Origin: a virus
Length of the DNA: 22,070 bases
Direction: 5' to 3' (one strand)
Virus record (IMG/VR): IMGVR_UViG_3300043548_000670
Location: 1 to 22,070 of that record
Shown: piece by piece, positions 12,952 to 19,770 of the stretch
Position numbering within the stretch: the stretch's first letter is position 1
Layout: each line of letters opens with the position of its first letter
The notes under the pieces: model-generated
Databases searched by the model: none
Seen by the model: the letters and a program-made list of their open reading frames with translations, nothing else
What the model was told of the DNA's origin: nothing
Position numbers and translations under genes: made by a program

Positions 12952-13524
12952 TTAAACGCTTTCTATTTTTTTTAATCCCTTAGTTAAGGTTTGTTTGTTT
13001 TTTACTTTTGTTTTAACATCAGAAAGATGTTCAATACTTTTTTTAGATTCTTGTAAAAAATCTGGAAGCTTTTCCCATTTATTATTCCAGGGTCGATAAG
13101 CTCCATTTAATTTTTCAATTTCTATTTTGCGAATAGTTGGTATATAAATTAATGGGTGTCTGGTACCTACTACCAATTTCCCGTTAATCTCTTTAATAGT
13201 TTGAAGGATTCTTTCTTTTAATACATCATCTAATTGTGTTGTATTAATTTGTACCTTGATAACCATGTCACAGGTTTCAGAAGCATTCTTATTAAAAATA
13301 GGACCTGTTAAAATATAATCAAAAACCCGGGTTTGTGTAAATGCAGATTCTACTCTGTTGATTTCTTCTATACCCATTAAAATTTGTGACCTTACTGAAG
13401 GTAGTAATATAGGATTAGCTCCTGATTCAGGAAAATAAAAAATTTGAGGATCTAAAGAATTAGGAGCTATATTTTTATTTTCTTTGATATAAGCTGTCTT
13501 ATATACATTATCAAATAATCGCAT
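12952..13524 (-). CDS. Nucleotidyltransferase-fold protein with degenerate active site
   Basis: This 190-residue protein has the layout of the nucleotidyltransferases found in many T4-like phage structural regions: a helix (LLPSVRSQILMGIEEI), then YILTGPIFNKNASETCDMVI where the fold has hG-[GS]-x(n)-D-h-[DE], then TRHPLIYIPTIRKIEIEKLN and GAYRPWNNKWEKLP, which match the typical R-H, V-E-L-Y and G-x-Y-x-x-x-N-N-x-W elements. Here Gly-Ser is Gly-Pro and the second acidic residue is Val (Asp86, Val88), so catalysis is doubtful. A Lys-rich tail follows. I choose the second ATG at 13524 over the one at 13530, because TAAATA lies exactly five bases before it and overlaps the first. The gene precedes gp14. 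The fold assignment is by motif inspection only. Confidence 0.65.
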   Translation of the reverse strand: MRLFDNVYKTAYIKENKNIAPNSLDPQIFYFPESGANPILLPSVRSQILMGIEEINRVESAFTQTRVFDYILTGPIFNKNASETCDMVIKVQINTTQLDDVLKERILQTIKEINGKLVVGTRHPLIYIPTIRKIEIEKLNGAYRPWNNKWEKLPDFLQESKKSIEHLSDVKTKVKNKQTLTKGLKKIESV

Positions 13525-13529
13525 AAACA

Positions 13530-13537
13530 TATTTATG
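13530..13537 (-). promoter_or_regulatory. Late-promoter-like CATAAATA before the nucleotidyltransferase-like gene
   Basis: CATAAATA on the minus strand has its TAAATA core five bases before the ATG at 13524. It lies just downstream of the terminator at 13552-13573, where a new transcript start is needed. Confidence 0.5.
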
Positions 13538-13551
13538 GGGTTTTAAAAACG

Positions 13552-13573
13552 AAAAAAGCCCCTTACGGGGCTT
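13552..13573 (-). terminator. Rho-independent terminator after the acidic protein gene
   Basis: A perfect 7-base-pair stem (AAGCCCC / GGGGCTT) has a 4-base loop. On the minus strand a T-run follows directly. It lies 26 bases beyond the stop of the 252-residue gene and insulates the upstream fibre run from the gp14 transcript. Confidence 0.92.
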
Positions 13574-13598
13574 AGTTCGAAAAATATGTCAAATTTTC

Positions 13599-14357
13599 TT
13601 ACTTGAAGAAATCACCAGTATTGATGGATGATTTAACTTTATAAGATCCTTTGGATTGAAGAGATCCTTTTTTATCTCCTAATTCTTTAGGTTCTGGAGA
13701 ATCTTTTAATTCCCCTTTGTGAACTGAACCACCTGAGGTTTTAAGTTTGCTAGCAACCTTCATGTTACCTTTAGACATCATTTCAGTACCGGCTTTCATG
13801 TTATGAAGAGCATGACCTTTGTCTTCCATGCTAACAGATTCTTCATAAGGCTCTTCTTCGTTTTCTCCGCCTTCAGATTCTTCGCTCTCATTTTCTAATT
13901 CATTTTCATCGGAATCTTCATTAGAAAGATTATCAAGAATGCTTTGAAGGCGTTCTACGACATCGCGAAGATCAGAAAGAAGATCACCTTGTTCTTCTTC
14001 GTCAGATTCAATTTCGTCGACCATAGCTTCTGGTTCTGTAGGAACTTCAACGTCCATTTCCATACCAGGTCCTTCCATTTCTTGTTCGTTAATAGTAGCT
14101 TTGAAAAGTTTTTCAAAAGCTCCTTCATAAGATTGTGTTGATTCTTTCATGGTTTTTGCTTTAGCTCCATCAGAGTACTTTTTATTTTCTTCTGGAGTTT
14201 CAATATCTTTTTTGGACTTTTCTGGTCCTTGATTGCCGACTAAACCAGCTTTGCCGATTTTGGATTCCAATTCTTTAGCTCCTTTAACAACAGGAGTTTT
14301 TTCTTCATTAAGAAGAACTTTTTGAGAATAGATATCTGATAGAGGATTATTTTTCAT
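13599..14357 (-). CDS. Acidic low-complexity protein, possible internal head or structural protein
   Basis: This 252-residue hydrophilic protein has no predicted membrane segment. Residues 1-75 are Lys/Glu-rich (KGAKELESKIGKAGLVGNQG). Residues about 95-175 are extremely acidic, with Glu/Asp runs interrupted by one amphipathic helix (LLSDLRDVVERLQSILDNLS). Residues about 185-252 are basic, Ser/Gly/Lys-rich and end in NTGDFFK. The acidic centre recalls small prohead core proteins of T4-like phages, but I do not recognise the sequence, and length and position differ. It may be an internal core protein, an assembly chaperone or a substrate of the prohead protease (several L-x-E sites are present). 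TAAATA lies five bases before the ATG and a strong terminator follows the gene. Confidence 0.75.
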   Translation of the reverse strand: MKNNPLSDIYSQKVLLNEEKTPVVKGAKELESKIGKAGLVGNQGPEKSKKDIETPEENKKYSDGAKAKTMKESTQSYEGAFEKLFKATINEQEMEGPGMEMDVEVPTEPEAMVDEIESDEEEQGDLLSDLRDVVERLQSILDNLSNEDSDENELENESEESEGGENEEEPYEESVSMEDKGHALHNMKAGTEMMSKGNMKVASKLKTSGGSVHKGELKDSPEPKELGDKKGSLQSKGSYKVKSSINTGDFFK

Positions 14358-14362
14358 TGTTA

Positions 14363-14370
14363 TATTTATT
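14363..14370 (-). promoter_or_regulatory. Late-promoter-like AATAAATA before the acidic protein gene
   Basis: AATAAATA has its TAAATA core five bases before the ATG at 14357. A second TAAATAA-type run lies a few bases further upstream in the same gap. Confidence 0.4.
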
Positions 14371-14390
14371 TATCTTATTTAGGTTATTTT

Positions 14391-16037
14391 TTAACTGTTA
14401 ACGAAACATTTTTGGATAACGTAAAAACTATCTGCATAATGTGTTAAAACCCCCGTGCTCCAATTTCCATTGTAGCCTACCCCATAAAGTTCTCCTTTAT
14501 CAGTGACAGCTATCAAATTATTGACATCACTATAACCAAAAGGACACATATCAACAAATTTAATATTGTCATTTTTAATAAGTTTAGTAAATTGATTTCT
14601 TTGAGAAGCATCATTTACCCCTAAAGCCCCGTGGGCGTTATAACCCGTTCCGAAAATTTCTCCATCAGAATTTAATATCCACAACGCACCTGCACCAGAC
14701 CAACCTTTACCCATGATTTTAACAATATTTTGCGGATTACCAAAAGGAGTGACTGGGGAATTTTGTTGAGTAGTATTATTAGTTCCTAATTGACCATAAC
14801 CGTTATACCCCCACACTTTTAAGGTATTATCTAATTGTCTGACGCAAACACTTAAAGCATTGCTAGAAAAAATAGTCATACTAGCAACAGAAATTCCATT
14901 CACTTTTGTAAAGGCATTTCTTTGTGCAACATCCCCTAAACCTAATTGACCGTAAGCATTATATCCACAAGACCAAAGTTCATTATTTCTTATCAAATAA
15001 GAAGTTCCTTGACTATTCCAACCTCTAGCCAAAATATAATCTGCTTTTAAAGGACTCCCCACAGAATAAATTTGTTTAAAGACGTTAGTATTTGTAGTAT
15101 TATTTTGACCTAATTGACCATAACCGTTGTAACCAGCTGAATAAACGTTATCGTCGCTGTCAATAACAAAACTATAAGAATAAGACCCACCGTCTTCTAC
15201 AGCTGAGCATTTTTTAATAACTTTGCCTGCTATATCTCCTCCGTTTATTCTTACTGGAGAATTTTGTTGGGTGGTATTTCCGTTACCTAATTGACCAAAA
15301 CCATTGTAACCCCATCCATACAATTCTCCAGAAGAATTAATAGCAAAACAATGTACATAAGCACCGTCTGTGTTACCGCAATCAAAATAAACAACATTAC
15401 TTAAATTGATTTTAACCCAAACAGATCTATTAGAGGTATTGCCTATTCCTAGTTGTCCGTAACCATTATAACCAGTAGAATAAAGATTTCCGAAGTTAGT
15501 TAAAATATATGCAGACGTCGCACCACCACCAGTGAGATAGTGTTCCACAACACGTTCTCCTGGAAGTAAATTAGAAATTGTCAATTTTTGAAATCCTTTA
15601 GACATGTAGTTGCTAGAATTTCCAGCTGTGCCCATACCAAAACCATAACCATTACTATAACCACAAGCATATAAATCACCTTCTTGAGATTGGAAAAAAG
15701 AAGAATTATAAAAAGTAGAAGCTGTTTTATCGCCTAAATTCCATTTAAATTTTTTAAAAGCTCCAGGTTTTGTTTCTTGAATAATTTGTGTAGAACTTAA
15801 AGCAAATGAAGGTGATAAAAATTCCTGGGTAATAGAAGAAAGTTTTACAGAAGCCGTAAGATTTCGAGTATTTTGATTATAAGACAAGTCTATAGTATCT
15901 GTATCTGTAATACTAATAGTTTGTGAAGACAAATTTTGAACTGCTGTGTCTAAATTGTCGTAGTTAGTGTTGATGGTGAGTAAAGAATCTCCCATGCATT
16001 CTGAATCTGGTATAGCTGTTGTAAATATTCTTGGCAT
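14391..16037 (-). CDS. RCC1-type beta-propeller fibre protein
   Basis: This 548-residue protein has an N-terminal adapter (residues 9-37, with SECMGDSLLTINTNYDNLDT) shared with the two preceding genes. A beta-rich linker follows (ITDTDTIDLSYNQNTRNLTA). Residues about 110-545 form an RCC1-like propeller with eight GY-centred motifs, such as GNLYSTGYNGYGQLGIGNTS, GELYGWGYNGFGQLGNG, DNVYSAGYNGYGQLG and GEIFGTGYNAHGALGVN, at residues 126, 189, 243, 302, 358, 414, 465 and 521. The spacing of 51-63 residues is the normal RCC1 blade length. The first and last motifs are imperfect and may close one blade. The propeller is probably a ligand-binding head on a tail fibre or baseplate protein. The start follows one base after the preceding TAA stop (TAATATG). 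Fibre assignment comes from the adapter and context; RCC1 assignment is strong. Confidence 0.88.
   Translation of the reverse strand: MPRIFTTAIPDSECMGDSLLTINTNYDNLDTAVQNLSSQTISITDTDTIDLSYNQNTRNLTASVKLSSITQEFLSPSFALSSTQIIQETKPGAFKKFKWNLGDKTASTFYNSSFFQSQEGDLYACGYSNGYGFGMGTAGNSSNYMSKGFQKLTISNLLPGERVVEHYLTGGGATSAYILTNFGNLYSTGYNGYGQLGIGNTSNRSVWVKINLSNVVYFDCGNTDGAYVHCFAINSSGELYGWGYNGFGQLGNGNTTQQNSPVRINGGDIAGKVIKKCSAVEDGGSYSYSFVIDSDDNVYSAGYNGYGQLGQNNTTNTNVFKQIYSVGSPLKADYILARGWNSQGTSYLIRNNELWSCGYNAYGQLGLGDVAQRNAFTKVNGISVASMTIFSSNALSVCVRQLDNTLKVWGYNGYGQLGTNNTTQQNSPVTPFGNPQNIVKIMGKGWSGAGALWILNSDGEIFGTGYNAHGALGVNDASQRNQFTKLIKNDNIKFVDMCPFGYSDVNNLIAVTDKGELYGVGYNGNWSTGVLTHYADSFYVIQKCFVNS
14403..15690 (-). 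repeat. RCC1 blade repeats
   Basis: Eight imperfect repeats of about 150-190 bases encode the propeller blades. The central blades share near-identical DNA coding for GYNGYGQLG, seen around 14790, 14945, 15112, 15290 and 15452. That similarity could allow blade exchange by recombination. Confidence 0.85.
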
Positions 16038-16038
16038 A

Positions 16039-16542
16039 TTAAGTATTAAAAATGGTTACGGAGACGTAATCTGGGTTAACAAAAACGCCATCCTTATTAC
16101 GTATATTTATCACAATTGACGAAGAAGTTACCTCAGTGGTGGGTTGTGTCCATACATAGTCTGATACAGCTGATAATTGATAACAAGTTCCTATAGTTGC
16201 GTAATTGGTATCATTAAATGGAGGATCAAAAGAGAGTCTATAAACTCCTGTATCTAGAGAAGATACTTCTTTTACTCTTAAAGAATTTATTATATTTACA
16301 GGATCAGTTGTACGGTCAAAAGTTACTAAAGCTTTTGGTATTTTAAATAAAACAGCAGATAAAGAATTAATTCTTGAGTGCACTTCATTGATTTGTATTT
16401 GTTTAGTATTAAGTTCTTCGGTTGTAAAACAATTAGCTTCTTTTAATAATTGAAAATTGGTATTAATTGTAGCCAAAGAAAGACCTAAACATTCATCTAA
16501 ATCAATAGTAGCAATAGCTTCTTTCTCAATACAAATTCTCAT
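16039..16542 (-). CDS. Short tail-fibre protein with shared N-terminal adapter (copy 2)
   Basis: This 167-residue protein has an N-terminal adapter (DECLGLSLATINTNFQLLKE) followed by a short helix, and then a fibre domain. The fibre domain carries the pattern common in phage fibres: INSLRVKEVSSLDTGVYRLS, FDPPFNDTNYATIG, and VNPDYVSVTIFN at the end (generic form: S-F-N-V-x-S-V...G-x-Y-x-I-x-F...N-Y-x-x-x-G...D-P-x-x-V-x-V-x-I-F). The neighbouring 174-residue protein has the same two-part layout, so the pair looks like an old tandem duplication. It starts at TAATATG after the neighbour's stop, with no Shine-Dalgarno. A virion fibre role is well supported; the receptor is unknown. Confidence 0.82.
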   Translation of the reverse strand: MRICIEKEAIATIDLDECLGLSLATINTNFQLLKEANCFTTEELNTKQIQINEVHSRINSLSAVLFKIPKALVTFDRTTDPVNIINSLRVKEVSSLDTGVYRLSFDPPFNDTNYATIGTCYQLSAVSDYVWTQPTTEVTSSSIVINIRNKDGVFVNPDYVSVTIFNT

Positions 16543-16543
16543 A

Positions 16544-17068
16544 TTAATAAAATACTACAGACACAAAATCCGGATCCACCGTAGAACCTGTAGTAGAGGA
16601 TTGAATTCGTACTTCAGCATAAGCAGAAGTTATGTTGTAAGGTTGAAACCAAGTAAATGTATTAGTATTTGTATTTATTTTTTCAGTGCTTGTTCCAACA
16701 ACCGCATATCTATTATTTGGAAAATTATTTGTAAAAATAATACGATAATCACCTATTGCTTTTTTATAAACGGATAAAATATTAAAACTATTATAAATAT
16801 ACCTGTCAGTAAAGAAAGTAGAAACCACGTTATTAGTGTCTCTATTTCCACTAAATTTACACCAAGCTTTAGCAGATCCAGGAACAATTACAGAAGATAG
16901 TTCCGTAATTTTTGTATTTAAATCGTCTATCTGATTATCTAAAATTTCTATTCTTGAATCATTATCACAGGCAGCTTCTCTCAAATTTAAAAAATTATCA
17001 TTAATAACAATCAATGAATTTCCTATGCATTGAGTCTTTTGAATTTCGTATATTACTGGACAAGACAT
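16544..17068 (-). CDS. Short tail-fibre protein with shared N-terminal adapter (copy 1)
   Basis: This 174-residue protein has an N-terminal adapter (KTQCIGNSLIVINDNFLNLR) followed by a heptad-like helix (SRIEILDNQIDDLNTKITEL) suited to trimerisation. SAKAWCKFSGNRDTN leads into a fibre domain with YIYNSFNILSVYKKAIGDYR, then IIFTNNFPNNRYAVVG, and VDPDFVSVVFY at the C-terminus. It is paralogous to the next gene (167 residues) but well diverged. It is the first of three successive genes with the Cys-x-Gly-x-Ser-Leu...Ile-Asn-x-Asn-(Phe/Tyr) adapter. A TAAATA element lies nine bases before the ATG. Confidence 0.82.
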   Translation of the reverse strand: MSCPVIYEIQKTQCIGNSLIVINDNFLNLREAACDNDSRIEILDNQIDDLNTKITELSSVIVPGSAKAWCKFSGNRDTNNVVSTFFTDRYIYNSFNILSVYKKAIGDYRIIFTNNFPNNRYAVVGTSTEKINTNTNTFTWFQPYNITSAYAEVRIQSSTTGSTVDPDFVSVVFY

Positions 17069-17077
17069 TGTAAAATA

Positions 17078-17083
17078 TATTTA
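17078..17083 (-). promoter_or_regulatory. TAAATA element before the first adapter-fibre gene
   Basis: TAAATA lies nine bases before the ATG at 17068, in the 18-base gap following the 888-residue gene. Confidence 0.3.
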
Positions 17084-17086
17084 GGA

Positions 17087-19753
17087 TCAATCCTTACAAT
17101 TGGGATTAAAATAATCAATGAGGGTATTAAAATTAATCCACAAATACCCTAAAATTCTATTAATAGCAGTCGAAGTAACAATTTCATTTTGCCCTAAAAT
17201 TATTTGATCTTTAGTATAGACAGGTCCTTTATAAGCTTTACAACCTTGTTGTGTGAATAAAAGAGAATTTCTAAACATTTCAATATTATCCCAAAGTCTT
17301 TGAAATGATTTATTATAAACCCAATTTTGAATATATTCTTCTTTGTGTATATAAAGGTCTTCCAATTCCCAATAAGAATCTGGTAGTTTTCCTTTTAATT
17401 GAATTTGTGTCATTAAATCACAATACTTCATTATTTTATCATTAGTGGTAATAAGAAGATTACGATACTCATCATGAAACACATCGGTAATATTTGAAAC
17501 GTTGTTTTTTTCTTTAATGATGTAACCCGCAAAGACACCATTTCTGAAGAATTTAAGAACTTGTTTATTTAATGCTAGATAAATTACTTCTCGATTATAC
17601 GAAGAATTAATTCTTTTAGGCGTTATTTCAGAAACGTAATTTGAATAATCATAAGAGAATAAAAATTCTCCTTCATAAGAATAAACTCTTATCTCTTTAG
17701 TCGTTAATATGTGTAATTGTTTTTGACTGTCCACACAAATAGATAGGGGAGCATTCGTTTTTAAAGAATCATCTTTGATAGTCTTTAACCAGGTTCCTGT
17801 ACTAGAATAGTGCTTAACACAATAATTTCCGGTGTCTGCTATCCAGACATTATCCAATTGATCTATGTGAATATCTTGAGGATTTAAAAATTTATAATTA
17901 CTGGAACCCACGCCACCCCAATTAACAAATAATCTCCAATCTCCTCCTCTGCCCCCTTCTTGAAAATTATAAACAGCAACTTGTGAAAGAATACTGTCTA
18001 AAATAAAAATTTTATTTTCAGAATTTAATCTAATTCCTTCTATACTAGAAAAATCTAAAACATCATCAAAAGAGGATCTGCTGCTATAAAAAGTAGCATC
18101 TTTATTAGAGGATAAAAGACGGACCTGGGTTTTTTGAGCTAGATAAATTTTGTTTTCTTTAGATGCAACCCCATAATAGACACATCTACTTTGAATAGCA
18201 GGTACTGCAAATTCTGGATAATAATCATTAATACCTGGAATATTGACATTCCAGGTACCTGTATCACAGATAATAAATTGACTACTAGGACATAATTCAA
18301 ATCTCCATTTTTTAGAATATTCTGTGCCGGCTTTGGTTTCTGCCCATGTGATAATATTATTAGCGACATCACTTCGACGAGAATACCAATTCCACTCAAC
18401 ACAGTCTGTGCCTGTTAAAGAACCTCTTTCTGTGCAATTGATAGAAACTAAACTACCACTACATTCTTGATCTTCCCAAGTTCCATAAGGAACAAATTCC
18501 CCAGTATCCACTACACTATCCGCAGATAAAAGTTTTCTCCAGGTAATTGAATAATCTAAAGAAGTATTTAAACAATCCGCATCTTCCCAAGTCCAGACAG
18601 GTGTAGATGTGACTCCATTAACTATGGTGGGTAAAGTACCCAAATAACCAAAATATTCTGAATAGGTGTCACTGTATATTTTTGATCTAGAATTGAGATA
18701 TTCTAAATTCTCATAAAATTGTTTAAAACAAACATTAATATTATCTTCTACAGCCCAATCATTGGATCCTATAGTAGGTTGATTCTGGTAAGGTAAAATT
18801 AATGGATCTGACGCAATTCGATATTCTCTAGGTGACACTTCATCGTAATTACTGAAAACCCTAATAAGATCTGGATAAGAGGTGGTGAAATAAGGTTCTC
18901 TGCCGTAATTGACGTAAGCCGTAATTTTTATAGTTTTAAAACCTATAGTATCATAAGTGGTAGAGAAGTATTTTTGATTAATTTGATTTCCCGACAAATA
19001 TAAGGTCTTCCCATCATCAAAGTCTATGTTTAATGCTGTGATGATATAACTGTTGGTTATTAAATTTTCTAAACTGACATTTACCCCAGTTAAGACAAAC
19101 CGATTTGGTGTGTAAATGTCTAATTGAGGAGGAGCTATTGCAGTAAAACTGTAGGTTTCAGAAATGAGTGTTTCTGCTGTTGTTAGTGGGATGCTAAAAA
19201 GATCGAGACAGGTTACTGATAATAGAGCATTTAAGGTAAAAATGGTATCCTGATAAGGATCTGCAGTGTAAATTTGTTGATCTTTACTCAACCTTAATTC
19301 AAAATTAAATGAATTAGATACCGATAAAGGTATTGTTTGTTGCACCGACCAATTTGTGGTAGATAACGTCCAAAAAATAGAAGCGGCTGAACATTCAAGA
19401 AAAAGAGGATTGAACAATTCTGATGAAAGAGGTAATTCGTAAGTCCATTTTTTGGAGTAGGTACCTGGATTGTCACTATTAAGAGAACCTGCACATAAAT
19501 TGCATTGAAGAGTCGACCAAGATGATGGGTATACTGTTTGTGTGGAACTTAAAGCGTCAATCGCAGATGGTGTAGATTCAAATGTTGACCACTTCCAATT
19601 AAGACCATATTTACCATAACATTTATCTAATACAGTATCTCCTCCTGTAAGACCTGCAATTAAACTGGATGTATAAGAATTTCTACTACCATTAGTGGGT
19701 AGGTAAATATTTGAGGGTACTCCCGGATTAAAACTGTAAGCTGTAAACGCCAT
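17087..19753 (-). CDS. Large PKD/NHL-propeller virion protein
   Basis: This is an 888-residue multi-domain protein. Residues about 210-300 look like a PKD-type Ig fold (ALNIDFDDGKTLYLSGNQIN, then YFSTTYDTIGFKTIKITAYV). Residues about 525-785 form an NHL-like propeller (FLNPQDIHIDQLDNVWIADT, then GNYCVKHYSSTGTWLKTIKD; NAPLSICVDSQKQLHIL; ISNITDVFHDEYRNLLI-like blades). A C-terminal helical part (QIILGQNEIVTSTAINRILG) follows. YSKKW-x-(Y/F)-EL-x-x-SS occurs twice, near residues 98-111 and 479-492, suggesting duplication of a flanking domain. The protein is Cys- and Trp-rich for a phage protein. It lies directly after the LamG/propeller gene and before the adapter-fibre trio, so it is probably a baseplate- or fibre-network component. 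The domain calls are from pattern inspection. Confidence 0.78.
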   Translation of the reverse strand: MAFTAYSFNPGVPSNIYLPTNGSRNSYTSSLIAGLTGGDTVLDKCYGKYGLNWKWSTFESTPSAIDALSSTQTVYPSSWSTLQCNLCAGSLNSDNPGTYSKKWTYELPLSSELFNPLFLECSAASIFWTLSTTNWSVQQTIPLSVSNSFNFELRLSKDQQIYTADPYQDTIFTLNALLSVTCLDLFSIPLTTAETLISETYSFTAIAPPQLDIYTPNRFVLTGVNVSLENLITNSYIITALNIDFDDGKTLYLSGNQINQKYFSTTYDTIGFKTIKITAYVNYGREPYFTTSYPDLIRVFSNYDEVSPREYRIASDPLILPYQNQPTIGSNDWAVEDNINVCFKQFYENLEYLNSRSKIYSDTYSEYFGYLGTLPTIVNGVTSTPVWTWEDADCLNTSLDYSITWRKLLSADSVVDTGEFVPYGTWEDQECSGSLVSINCTERGSLTGTDCVEWNWYSRRSDVANNIITWAETKAGTEYSKKWRFELCPSSQFIICDTGTWNVNIPGINDYYPEFAVPAIQSRCVYYGVASKENKIYLAQKTQVRLLSSNKDATFYSSRSSFDDVLDFSSIEGIRLNSENKIFILDSILSQVAVYNFQEGGRGGDWRLFVNWGGVGSSNYKFLNPQDIHIDQLDNVWIADTGNYCVKHYSSTGTWLKTIKDDSLKTNAPLSICVDSQKQLHILTTKEIRVYSYEGEFLFSYDYSNYVSEITPKRINSSYNREVIYLALNKQVLKFFRNGVFAGYIIKEKNNVSNITDVFHDEYRNLLITTNDKIMKYCDLMTQIQLKGKLPDSYWELEDLYIHKEEYIQNWVYNKSFQRLWDNIEMFRNSLLFTQQGCKAYKGPVYTKDQIILGQNEIVTSTAINRILGYLWINFNTLIDYFNPNCKD

Positions 19754-19759
19754 TTTTAT

Positions 19760-19765
19760 TATTTA
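19760..19765 (-). promoter_or_regulatory. TAAATA element before the PKD/NHL gene
   Basis: TAAATA lies six bases before the ATG at 19753, in the 17-base gap after the LamG/propeller gene. Confidence 0.35.
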
Positions 19766-19770
19766 AACAG

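Noticed and set aside
14403-15690. Repeated DNA as a CRISPR array or diversity-generating template
   Set aside because: The repeats are in frame, encode RCC1 blades and lack uniform spacers. No reverse transcriptase or template/variable repeat pair is visible in the window.
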